64,000 nt of DNA from Clavelina lepadiformis (taxonomy: Eukaryota > Chordata > Ascidiacea > Aplousobranchia > Clavelinidae). This document shows positions 50,692 through 61,624 of the stretch, piece after piece. The position numbers were made by a program, and so were the translations under genes. Each line of letters opens with the position of its first letter. Positions within the stretch are counted from its first letter, which is position 1. The notes under the pieces were generated by a model. The model did not search any database, was not told the origin of the DNA, and was given only the letters and a program-made list of their open reading frames with translations. Location: contig NC_135246.1 of the NCBI RefSeq assembly GCF_947623445.1, positions 15,545,856 through 15,609,855 on the forward strand. Reading direction: 5' to 3'.

Positions 50692-51307
50692 CTACAAACA
50701 TTTTAGCATGGGTTCAGAATATTTCAGCAGAATGTTTTGCATTAGCAAAAATATCTCCAGTTTTCGATGTATTATCACACTTTGCATTTTGGTAAATTAA
50801 TTATTTAACACACGTGTTATAACTATATGATCAAAGAACAACTGAAGTCTTGTTATAATAGTTTATACATTATAACTAAAAATCTGCTTTTATATCCAGT
50901 ATAGCAACGGTATGGTATGATATCATAATAAAAAAACTGATAAATGTGATTATGCCTTGCCCGTTGTCGAACGAGACATTCTACCGTGCCTACTTTTTAC
51001 CGTTTTGAAATACAATACTATAGTTAACTGCAGGTTCCTTCAAACCAGCACTAAAAAAAGCCGGTAACACTAAAACCCTCCAAGGACAATTTAAGTCAGA
51101 ATATCATAACATTTATGTTAGGAATGCGCGATTTTTCCCGGTGAAATGGCGGAAGCTTAATGCAAATGGCTAAACAATAGTGAGACAAAGAGCATAGCTT
51201 GGATTGAAAGCAAAGATCTTTTATTGAGCAGTAAGGCGGGACCGACACAGATAGAAACGAAGCCGCAATGTTAAATGTAACAAATACTTTCGCGTTGCAA
51301 AAGCCCA

Positions 51308-52297
51308 TCACAATGTAAAACGTGCAATATAACAACCATGTGCGTTAACAACACGGTAAAACGAACGAAAACATAAGTCAAAGTTTTTCGTGCACCTTCG
51401 AGATATAATGCAACATTTTTTCTTGAACGATTGCTTTTTGTTCTTCTCCACGCCTAAGTTTTTTGTGATTTCCGCCAGAAGACAACGGAAAGCTTTGGGA
51501 ACTTCAACGTTGCAAGTTGCCGCCGTCTCAAAGAAGCCAACGCACGACAAGTCACGTGACAATGCATCACCGACATCTTGCTCGATTTCTCTGGACAGTT
51601 CAGCCTCATCCACTTTATTGCCCACAAGCACCACCGGTATGCTTAGGCCCGCCGGGGCGGGATTTCTTGTCGGGGTCTTCACCGGGTTCTGCCCGTCATT
51701 TCTTGTCCCTTCTGGGTCGTTACTTGCGTCTTCAGACTTCGACCTGAGGCTTTCGAAAAGTTTCTGAAGCGCCGTCGTCTTGAGGAATTGGAACGACGCT
51801 TTATCCACGACCGAATAAACGACCATCACGCCTTGACAGTCTTTCAACCTCTCGTCGTCCAGGTCACGAAAGACGATAACTTCGAGGTCATATTTCCCAT
51901 TGTCGAGTTGGACGATCTTGGAAGGATTGTCACCGGGTTCTGTGAATTATAAGTCAAAAACAGAGATTTACCCAAACGTATACGTAAAAAGTAAAAAATA
52001 CTATAGTAAAAATATAAAACCCTTTGCAATATCGTTACAAAGTCGCGGGATGTTAAATCATACATCAAACGAGAGTTTATTTTACTGTAAGGGCTGTAGA
52101 GATAGTATAATTATTGTCGGATGCGCTGTTCTCCTGATGAAATGCCGTCACACAATAAACTACATCACACCCAACTTACCGTTAGAATCCCTGGGAGCAA
52201 TCCAGCCGTTTGCAAATTGATGACTCAACGAATACTTCCCGACGCCCGAAGTACCCACTATAGCAATCTTCAGCCGTGGCAGAAATTTCTTTCCCAT
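51308..52297 (-). CDS. Divergent Ras-like small GTPase, copy A
   Basis: Two exons, 52180-52297 and 51308-51939 (TGA), give 249 aa; the intron is GT/AG, phase 1. N-terminal P-loop region LKIAIVGTSGVGKYSLSHQF: the residue after the P-loop Lys is Tyr, not the usual Ser/Thr. Switch II lacks a clear DxxG (VFRDLDDERLKDCQG). The guanine-specificity motif is intact (VVLVGNKVDEAELSREI), followed by FFETAAT in the G5 position. An insert of about 40 residues rich in Asn/Asp/Pro (SEDASNDPEGTRNDG) precedes G4. Near the end, KKKCCIIS looks like a polybasic-Cys-CaaX lipidation tail, but the frame continues for 30 further residues. Probably a membrane-associated signalling GTPase with altered nucleotide handling. 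Exact family not recognised. Confidence 0.82.
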
Positions 52298-52762
52298 TTT
52301 CGTAGTAATTCTGCGCAGGCTGAGCTCAGTAACAGTAGCAAGACGTAACAAATGGTTTTACAGCATTTCGAAAGTCTTTTATAGGATGCGTGTGTAGAAA
52401 AAATAGAAAAAAGTTTAATAGAAAGTCTGATAACGTTATAGATTATGATAACGAGGTTTGTTTACAAATCCAAGATCTGTTAGAATTTATCTCCAGTCCG
52501 CCACAGGGAAAGATAATTGAGTGATTTTTGTTATCGTCAATCATCGACTCGACGTGACATTGCGCCACTACCAAATACCTTCAAAGGTTACGTTGAGAAT
52601 TTGTTGTTTGATACAAGATTGAACCATTTTATCGCTTATCAGCTCTGGAACCACTACTTTGTTCCACAAGCAAGAAGAAGCAAGAAGTATCTCGTTAAAA
52701 CTAAAAGCAAACCAAATCCTTTGATTTTATATTTTCGCGTCGTAGACTTTGTTGCCCTAACA
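52298..52762. other. Upstream region of Ras-like copy A
   Basis: Conserved with 60695-61159 upstream of copy B. It probably includes the GTPase promoter. The long + strand open frame here runs into the MITE and is treated as chance. Confidence 0.4.
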
Positions 52763-52927
52763 CAATGGTTCTCAGCCTATTTCTACCTGCGGACAGCTGG
52801 CCGTAATAATTCCTATCTTGTGAATTCCGACTTCAAAATTGTGACTTAATAAACTCTTTATGAAGAATTAAAGTATAACTCGCGTACCCCTGCACCACCT
52901 TTGCTGGCTTCAGGTTGGGAACTACTG
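52763..52927. mobile_element. hAT-type MITE (CAGTGGTTCTCAA family-like)
   Basis: About 165 bp. Left end CAATGGTTCTCAGCCT, right end AGGTTGGGAACTACTG: imperfect terminal inverted repeats of the hAT/Charlie MITE type. The flanking octamers CCCTAACA and CTCTAATC match at 5 of 8 positions. The copy is complete here in unit A; the unit B copy is cut at its right side. Confidence 0.72.
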
Positions 52928-52936
52928 CTCTAATCC

Positions 52937-53165
52937 TAAAGAACTCGATTATATTTGTTTAACAAGGACAGTTGATGACGACGACTTGTACGATGGCGGA
53001 GGTTGCGGTAGAGATAACGAAACCATCTCCAAGTCGGAATGGGACAACTTCTTCAAAGAGCAGTCTTCGTTAAGGGCCTGTGGTATTATTTTAAGCAATT
53101 TTGAAACGGAAAACGGCAATTGTGACGAAATTCGCATGCAAGACGTAACTATAGAAAAAGCATAA
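52937..53165 (+). CDS. Unrecognised exon-like open frame at the A/B junction
   Basis: The open frame ends with TAA at 53163-53165 and encodes PKELDYICLTRTVDDDDLYD, then GGGCGRDNETISKSEWDNFF and LRACGIILSNFETENGNC, closing EIRMQDVTIEKA. It is acidic, with several cysteines, and much more protein-like than its surroundings. No start or reliable acceptor could be fixed, since the 5' side runs into the MITE. It lies in the part of unit A missing from unit B. It may be the last exon of a gene broken up by the duplication. Family unknown. Confidence 0.35.
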
Positions 53166-54011
53166 ATGGTTTCGGTCCAATGCGCTTGTGTTCTTAATTT
53201 GTGATGGTTTGCTGAGTCCACCCCTTCATTACTTTTCTTGTATCATACGTATCCTTAAAGTAAACACATAGTGCTACTAATACTGCTAGTATTACTAAAA
53301 CGATGACAATTTTTAAGATATAATGATCATGAAATTCGGTATTTTTTTAATTTACATTAACTTAAGGACAAGGCGAAAATTTTTTTTTCCAATTTACTTG
53401 AATTTTTATGAATTTATTTTCAATTGTAAATTTTACAACAAGCAGCAAGTGAGTTTATGAATGACTCGTTTGAATTGTAAATAAGTAACCAGGGAACCGG
53501 GAACTAGCTTCACGCCGGTCAATATTAGCGAGTTTTCAATCGAAACTTATGGCTTTCTTTTCACGCTCATTATATTTGAAAACTGGTCGGTTAGAGTACA
53601 TTTACAATACACGTAGGTTGGTTTAAAATGTGCTGGAACACAACTGTATGCCGCTAGCTCAACACATTCCATTGAAAGCCGAAAAATGAACCTTTGTGTC
53701 TTTTATTAAATCCCGTTTATGGTGTATGATGACAAGTGCTCAAAAACATTTGATGCATTTTATTGCGAACTTTTCTGATTGCATGCTAAATTGTTATAAG
53801 CAAACTATAAACTTATATAATAATGTATTTATATTAAATATAAGTTTGCCATCGATTATTATAAGTTTGGTTTTACTTCAGTCCGTTTGAAGTTATCAGT
53901 ACATTTTCTATACATTTTAAGTGCATCAACAGCTGGTCCTGGTTAATTGTGAGAAATATCAATGATCAAAATGCTAATGTGTTTTGAAAATGCTCCGACT
54001 TTGAAACTCAT

Positions 54012-55613
54012 CTAAAGTAAAGGCCCTTTTGATGAACCGCATTTGACCCGACGACAAAATCTGCACAGAGCTGAAAACAAACAAAAAGTGTTTGATTAAT
54101 GAATTTTAAAACTTTAGTTTTAAATTTAATGTTTCTTCGAACACTTTGGAACAAATACAAACATGCCCTTGAAATTTTAAGAACAGTTGAGAATTAAAGA
54201 TGTTCAAGATAATAACTCCTGAAGCAGATATATAAAAGAAATACAAATCAAAACACGTAAATCACTGCCCTTTGTTATAACTTACCTGTAAAAAGCTTTT
54301 TGTCACAATCGCCGTTGTATGATCTGAGTGACGTATTTTTGCGGCAATATTCGTCGCATTTCTATAAAAGAAACATATATCAGTTGCTGTTATTGGCTTA
54401 AAACTAAAGTAAAGTTATTCAATCTGACATATAAGTCATATATGACAAATTTGTAAAATTGATCATGACATGCAGTTGTACACCGAAACTAGCTGGAAAC
54501 TTTGATTGGTACATACAAGCTGATAGATATGAGGCTTTATCTTTCTTTTCAATTCATTTATAGGTCCTCACCCTGTTGATAAAAGAATTCCCAAGACTAA
54601 ATGCAGAAATCTGATTCTCTTTCAATATTTTTGCAAGATAGAAGTCTGTCAGCGATTCACCGGACGAATGATGGGTGACATTTCCTAACACTTCATTTTC
54701 GATAGGATCGGCAGATGTCACTACATAGAAGGAAAACGTTTTCATTAATAGCAAAAGGAATCTTTTTCGATTACCAAACGTTACAAAGTTACCAGCTAGC
54801 GTGTTTAATCATGGCTTGTGTAAAATAAATGTTATTGAACAAAAAATGAAGGCAGAAACCAAAAATCATGTTTGTCAATTTCGTGATGCGGAAAGGCTTA
54901 TTTTATTTCAAGTAATTGGCAACGAATAAGTACAGCTATGTTGTCATAAACAAGCTACAATTGAAGCCTGTGCAGAAGATCCAGTCACACTGCAATATAA
55001 AGTTGCTATACACAAGCTAGTATATCTGAAAAAGCAATCGCTAAGTTTAACTATAGTTTGAAACCGTGATTATATTTTAAGACGTTTTGTGTTTGTTAAG
55101 TATATAGTGGCTGGTTTGTAAGCCCTGGTGCTTCTTTAAACTTGTTAAAATAACTTTTGTTTCGTGCAAGATTCATCTTTTATTCAGATTTTGAAGTGCT
55201 GAAGCGTCATTAGATACAAGAAATGTTTATCTGTTTTGCTGATAAGGCGCTAAAACCTCGGAAAATATAACCGCCAAAGATAGAGACGACAAACTAACAA
55301 TTAAAATGGTCAAATAAAGGAATTAATATATGTGGAAGAATATTTTGATAAAATGTATAAACTTAACTTGCCAATTCTCTGACATCCAATTGGGTAATGT
55401 AAATATATATTGTTTCGTTAAATGTTTGCCATATCATGTTATTGTTACTTTATTAAAATATATACAGTAACTCGAAATAGACAATAAAAATGCCATTATA
55501 CTTTACATTACGAGCTAATCTGAACAGAAAATTTAAAAAAAAGTTTGCTTACCAAAAGGTGGTGGTGCCAGAATGAGGCAAGTCAAGGCCAATGTAGCAA
55601 GGATGGTTTTCAT
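54012..55613 (-). CDS. AlphaB: secreted six-cysteine cationic peptide precursor
   Basis: Exons in transcription order, 55553-55613, 54572-54720, 54286-54361, 54012-54070 (TAG), make 114 aa with phases 1-0-1. Signal peptide MKTILATLALTCLILAPPPF. Propeptide VTSADPIENEVLGNVTHHSS ending INR. Mature KCDEYCRKNTSLRSYNGDC, then DKKLFTALCRFCRRVKCG. It differs from alphaA by a few replacements in every part, so the pair has had some time to diverge. Intact frame and GT/AG junctions. Confidence 0.87.
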
Positions 55614-58438
55614 CTTGGTAGTTAGATTTGCACGTACAGTACACAACTGTATTAATTTCTGGAGAAAAAACTTACCAATGTCACTCTAAGATCCTGCATG
55701 AAAAGAATTGTTTGCATACTTTTGTTGTAAATATTACAAAAATCTTAAGTAGACACAAACGCGAGTGCTCTTCCTTTTGAAGTCAGTTAAGGAAGATTAG
55801 AACAATGCATTTTTAATTACGATCGATCTCGCGGTTTGGCGTGCATTGCCAGTCAGCCAGACGTTTCTCTTGAAAAAATTTGCATCCAAACGATCAAATC
55901 ACGTTTATTGAATTCTAAATGGTCTGATTTCTACCAGTTTGCCAAGGAATAACTTTGCCACCCCGCAACTTTGTCTGAAAATATTTGCTACAGTACCCTT
56001 AACGCTGCTGTCTTTATTGCATTTTTTTGCGCCCAGTTAACTATGTTACCGTGGTTTTGTACTTTAAGCTAATAATCTCATTTTTCTATATATAAAATTG
56101 TTATTGTTAATAGCAAACAAATTTATTGATTTTAACACACATTGCAGAAGCACTGGTTACCTTCAATATATTAAATCTGGATTTCATTTATTCATTCTTA
56201 ATGTATCAGAAATCGCAAAAACACCTGACGCCAATATATGCTTCAGAATTAATGAAACCTCCGATATTTGCCTGGGTCCTGTCCACCAGACAATGCTGCT
56301 GATGACAAACTTGCTCTTTGTATGTTTCTTATATATGAAAGCTGCAGGATGCGAGATAGACTCCTTGCCAAGAAACGTGATTGTTCCAAATTAGCGAGCT
56401 TGCATGGGCTTCCTAGTTACTGAGCACGACGCTAGCAAAAGGTTGGACCGTAATCAACTTTTCAATGGCTTTAACGTTTACGTTGTTTAAATCTGGTTAA
56501 AATTAATCACGACATGCTAGTTAAGTTCCAGACGTGTCATTTTCATTACGTATGTAGGATGCTGAGATATATGACTGTTGCGTCACCTTTCCTCGCCACC
56601 ATCACCATTTAAGACTGAATTTTTGGCAAACTTTTCCCCGTGAAAGTTCTACCAATGGCAATCATCCAAGTTAGGAGCTAAGCCACTTACAGAACTTAAT
56701 ACGGGCAATTTATTAGAAGTATTAATTTCATTTTTTAAAAGGTATACATTAAAATTAAGATGATATAATTGATAGAATCGATACAATTGAAATCATAACT
56801 AAAACAAAGGATTTTCAACTGAAATTACACTAATTACATAAATAGATGTATACAGTAAAATCTTCCCGCGTAATTCAGCAAAATTTCATTAAGTTATAAA
56901 AAACCGTTTTCTTGAAATTTTAGATTTTCTTGCCAAAGGAAATTTCATTGGCAGACAGTTGATGAAAATGTGCTTGAGGAAATCCTTTTAAACCGGAAGG
57001 AACCGGAAACTGCGAAACCTCTAGATGGCATCTAGATTGCTATTTTTGTGTTGATTTTGATAAGTATGAAACTTTTCAATTCTTTTATTCTTCTTGTCAA
57101 TGTTGAAATTATGAAATTGCAATATGCAAATAAAATTTTTTTCGTATCCAATAAGATGCTTCCGGTAATTTTAGTCCAGTTTAAGAAGTTTTTAACAACG
57201 TCCGGTATATTTTCAAATGTGCTCTTATCAGTTCACATCTTAGGTATGTAAACCAGCCCACCATGAAAGTTATTTTCATTGCATTTGGAGTTATGCAAAT
57301 AAACAGGTTTGCATCGTGATTTAATAAAACAAAAACTATATAAAAATACAAGTCTGATCGTTATACTTAAACAATCCATTGAAAAAGCTGATTTAATTTT
57401 TGGTCAACAAATTTGAAACGCCGTATACAAAAATTTTGTCATGTCGTATAGCCAAGGCCTGACAAATGACCAGTGCTGTTTCGGGTTTTATAATTTTTAG
57501 TGATGATAACTTCTGTGTTGGGACTAGGAGGGTTGGTTTGTTAACCAATTCATTGGTAAGCTTCAGTGCGTTGCTAGCAACAGGATAGTTATGCCTTTTA
57601 TAAAGCCTATTTTGAAAGGATCCGCCAAGCTTTTTATAAAAACTAGATCATACATTTTTAAGATTATGTTCTATATGATTGTTTTTTGAAAATACAGTTG
57701 TAAAAAGATTCAACCCATTATTATGCCAATGGCACAAAAGCTATCGAAAAACTCGACTGCCTAAAATCAATCGAGCTGTCAGATTCAGCAGAAAAAAATC
57801 ATTCCTGTTTCTCCATTTTTACGTTTGTTTTTTTTGCGCCTTCCTTAACTAGCAACAGACGCTTGCTTATGTCTCCTGCATCGTGACGCTAACGGTCTAT
57901 AACCAGATGAAAGTGTAGAAATACGTGTAAAAGTATCGTTTCCGTTTTAACGCAATGGGGTTAATTAAAAACAATTTCCTGGTTGGACCCAGTTGACATT
58001 TACCATTTTGATTAACAAATGTTTTCAGTCGTGTCATCAAAACTTACAGCGTGTCCATCAACAATTTAACATGGTTATAAAGATTTATGACTATACACTA
58101 TATTGTTAAAAACATAATAAAAAATACAAACCATTCATCATTATAATTAGGTGATTGTAATAATACCATCATGTTTTTTCTGCAAAACTATGAAATAATA
58201 AGTGGAAGTTTACATATAATAGACTATCAGGTCAAGACACACGATGACCGACATTCACATCTTGTAAACAGCATATATCCCAAAACATAGTATGACCTAT
58301 ATAGTGACCTGATATCAGCAAACGCACAAACACTTGGCAGTTTTCTTACGCTGAAATAATAACCGGAATAATATTTGAATAATGTCACATGAAATGATAT
58401 TTGTAACCGTGAAATAATTTTTGTGAATGTGAAATAAT
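55614..58438. other. Unit B spacer between alphaB and beta4
   Basis: Counterpart of 47491-50352. The open stretch near 56337-56423 (+) is conserved with unit A. No complete gene recognised. Confidence 0.4.
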
Positions 58439-58777
58439 TTAAGGTCCAATATTCGAGGATATTGTTCTGCATTTAAGGACGAATCGGTAGACCTGACAAA
58501 GCACTGAAAAAAAAATGATTCCATAAAAGCAAGAATTATTTAATTGTCAATGGCTCATAGTTTGCGTTTTAGGGCTCTGTGTTTGCAATTACCAAATACA
58601 ACAATTTTTAAGTAACTGCTTAGTCAGGTAAGATGTTTGTATAAACAAAATTAATTACAAAAAATTAAAAAATTCTTAAAAGCCAAAACTGAACTTACAT
58701 CGTCGTCTTTTGTTAGTAGGACAGCTACCTCTTGACCTGTAGAATGCGTTATATCTGCAGTACGGTGTGCAGTCGAA
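58439..58777 (-). pseudogene. Beta4 remnant: exons 3 and 4 only
   Basis: Exons in transcription order, 58699-58777 and 58439-58503, are the unit B counterpart of beta3 and near-identical to it, with the same Tyr in place of one core cysteine. As in unit A, no signal-peptide or propeptide exon was found upstream. The decay therefore predates the 8-kb duplication. Confidence 0.65.
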
Positions 58778-59007
58778 CTACAAACATTTTAGCATGGGTT
58801 CAGAATATTTCAGCAGAATGTTTTGCATTAGCAAAAATATCTCCAGTTTTCGATGTATTATCACACTTTGCATTTTGGTAAATTAATTATTTAACACACG
58901 TGTTATAACTATATGATCAAAGAACAACTGAAGTCTTGTTATAATAGTTTATACATTATAACTAAAAATCTGCTTTTATATCCAGTATAGCAACGGTATG
59001 GTATGAT

Positions 59008-59338
59008 TGTAACGAAATTATGTCACGCGTTATTCACAGTATTTTGTATTTTACCGTTTTTGTGAGTTTGTTCTCTAGTGCGTTGATTGGTTGCAATTAC
59101 CGTTGTTTGTCTCACGTTTTGTGCACTTTTATATTATCATTTATCACTAATTTGGCGCCTTGCCTTTTGTACCCTATAAAAGCCGTTCGTTAAGTGATTT
59201 GAGTAAGTCGGTTTTGGTTTTGGGTCGTAGAGGCTGTTGAATAAAATGAGTTGATTTCTTGGGTTTATTGGTGGTGTCGCGGTTCACCGTGAATGTGGAA
59301 ATTGAGCCTGGCTACAGGAAAGAAAAAGTTCTGTTACA
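59008..59338. mobile_element. Solo LTR of an LTR retrotransposon
   Basis: A 331-bp insertion present in unit B and absent from the matching site in unit A (about 50927). It starts TGTAAC and ends GTTACA, the usual TG..CA form. It is flanked by a 4-bp duplication TGAT (59004-59007 and 59339-59342). It carries a TATA-like CTATAAAAG (about 59174) and AATAAA (59240-59245), as LTRs do. No internal region: a relic left by LTR-LTR recombination. The 4-bp duplication would suit a Ty3-type or Copia-type element; the family is not settled. Younger than the A/B duplication. Confidence 0.8.
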
Positions 59339-59729
59339 TGATATCATAATAAAAAAACTGATAAATGTGATTATGCCTTGCCCGTTGTCGAACGAGACAT
59401 TCTACCGTGCGTACTTTTTACCGTTTTGAAATACAATCCTATAGTTAACTGCAGGTTCCTTCAAACCAGCACTAAAAAAAGCCGGTAATACTAAACCTAA
59501 TTCCTAGGACAATTTAGGTCAGAATATCATAACATTTATGTTAGGAATGCGCGATTTTTCCCGGTGAAATGGCGGAAGCCTAACGCAAATGGCTAAAAAA
59601 TAATGAGACAAAGAGCATAGCTTGGAATGAAAGCAAAGATCTTTTATTGAGCAGTAAGGCGGGACCGACACAGATAGAAACGAAGCCACAATGTTAAATA
59701 TAACAAATACTTTCGCGTTGCAAAAGCCA

Positions 59730-60694
59730 TCACAATGTAAAACGTGCAATATAACAACCATGTGCGTTAACAACACGGTAAAACGAACGAAAACATAAGT
59801 CAAAGTTTTTCGAGCACCTTCGAGATATAATGCAACATTTTTTCTTGAACGATTGCTTTTTGTTCTTCTCCACGCCTAAGTTTTTTGTGATTTCCGCCAG
59901 AAGACAACGGAAAGCTTTGGGAACTTCAGCGTTGCAAGTTGCCGCCGTCTCAAAGAAACCGACGCACGACAGGTCACGTGACAATGCATCACCGACATCT
60001 TGCTCGATTTCTCTGGACAGTTCAGCCTCATCCATTTTATTGCCCACAAGCACCACCGGTATGCTTAGGCCCGCCGGGGCGGGATTTCTTGTCGGGGTCT
60101 TCACCGGGTTCTGCCCGTCATTTCTTGCCCCTTCTGGGTCGTTACTTGCGTCTTCAGACTTCGACCTGAGGTTTTCGAAAAGTTTCTGAAGCGCCGTGGT
60201 CTTGAGGAATTGGAACGACGCCTTATCCACGACCGAATAAACGACCATCACGCCTTGACAGTCTTTCAACCCCTTGTCGTCCAGGTCACGAAAGACGATA
60301 ACTTCGAGGTCATATTTCCCAGTGTCGAGTTGGACGATCTTGGAAGGATTGTCACCGGGTTCTGTGAATTATAAGTCAAAAACAGAGATTTACCCAAATG
60401 TAGTAAAAATCTAAAACCCTTTGCAATATCGTTACAAAGTCGCGGGATGTTAAATCATACATCAAACGAGAGTTTATTTTACTGTAAGGGCTGTAAATGT
60501 AGTATAATTATTGTCGGATGCACTGTTCTCCTGATGAAATGCCGTTACACAATAAACTACATAACACCCAACTTACCGTTAGAATCCCTGGGAGCAATCC
60601 AGCCGTTTGCAAATTGATGACTCAGCGAATACTTCCCGACGCCCGAAGTACCCACTACAGCAATCTTCAGCTTTGGCAGAGGTTTCTTTCCCAT
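59730..60694 (-). CDS. Divergent Ras-like small GTPase, copy B
   Basis: Two exons, 60577-60694 and 59730-60361 (TGA), 249 aa, same structure as copy A. It begins MGKKPLPKLKIAVVGTSGVG, followed by KYS with the same Tyr after the P-loop Lys. G4 reads VVLVGNKMDEAELSREI and G5 FFETAAT. The KKKCCIIS motif followed by an Arg codon and a 30-residue extension is also shared. Both copies keep long intact frames with few, mostly conservative, replacements, so both may be expressed. Divergent transcription from the upstream + strand side was not established. Confidence 0.82.
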
Positions 60695-61159
60695 TTTCGT
60701 AGTAATTCTGCGCAGGTTGATCTCAGTAACAGTAGCAAGATGTAACAAATGGTTTTACAGCATTTCGAAAGTCTTTTATAGGATGCTTGTGTAGAAAAAA
60801 AAAGAAAAAAGTTTAATTGAAAGTCTGATAACTTTATAGATTATGATAACGAGGTTTGTTTACAAATCCAAGATCTGTTAGAATTTATCTCCAGTCCGTC
60901 ACAGCGAAAGATAATTGAGTGATTTTTTTATCGTCAATAATTGACTCGACGTGACATTGCACCACTACCAAATACCTTCAAAGGTTACGTTGAGAATTTG
61001 TTGTTTGATACAAGATTGAACCATTTTATCGCTTATCAGCTCTGGAACCACTACTTTGTTCCACAAGCAAGAAGAAGCAAGAAGTATCTCGTTAAAACTA
61101 AAAGCAAACCAAATCCTTTGATTTTATATTTTCGCGTCGTAGACTTTGTTGCCCTAACA

Positions 61160-61304
61160 CAATGGTGCTCAGCCTATTTCTACCTACGGACAGCTGGCCG
61201 TAATAATTCCTATCTTGGGAATTCCGACTTCAAAATTGTGACTTAATAAACTCTTTATGAAGAATTAAAGTATAACTCGCGTACCCCTGCACCATCTTTG
61301 CTGA
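61160..61304. mobile_element. hAT-type MITE, right end missing
   Basis: Counterpart of the 52763-52927 element. It follows it up to CACCATCTTTGCTG at 61304, where the sequence jumps to the unit C start (AACCTTTCTGTC). The right terminal repeat is therefore absent: the duplication breakpoint lies in the element. Confidence 0.75.
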
Positions 61305-61624
61305 ACCTTTCTGTCTTTTATTAAATCACGTTTATGGTGTATGATGACAAGTGCTCAAAAACATTTCATGCATTTTATTGTGAACTTTTCTGATTGCATG
61401 CTAAAATTGTTATACGCAAATTATATATAATAATGTATTTATATTAAATATAAATTTGCCATCGATTATTATTATAAGTTTTGTTTTACTTCAGTTCGTT
61501 TAAAGTTATAAGTACATTTTCTATACATTTTAATTGCATCAACAGCTGGCCCCGGGTAATTGTGAGAAATATCAATGATCAAAATTCTAATGTGTTTTGA
61601 AAATGCTCCGGCTTTGAGACTCAT

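Larger units (their letters stand above)
45109..53235. repeat. Tandem segmental duplication, unit A
   Basis: About 8.1 kb. It aligns base for base, with small indels, to unit B starting at 53236 (shared CATACGTATCCTTAAAGTAA-like start). It contains alphaA, the beta3 remnant, Ras-like copy A, a hAT MITE and a unique tail (52936-53235) that unit B lacks. Offset to unit B is 8118 bp at the alpha exon 2 donor. Confidence 0.88.
53236..61304. repeat. Tandem segmental duplication, unit B
   Basis: About 8.07 kb including a 331-bp solo LTR not present in unit A. Same gene order as unit A: alphaB, beta4 remnant, Ras-like copy B, then a truncated hAT MITE at 61160-61304. It ends in that MITE, where unit C begins. 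Confidence 0.88.

Noticed and set aside
51390-51767. Long + strand open frame opposite Ras-like copy A (and its counterpart at 59830-60189)
   Set aside because: It is the antisense shadow of the GTPase exon; GC-rich coding sequence often leaves the other strand open, and the product resembles no family.
52517-52849. 110-codon + strand open frame, repeated in unit B
   Set aside because: It runs into the hAT MITE and is conserved only because the whole unit is duplicated.
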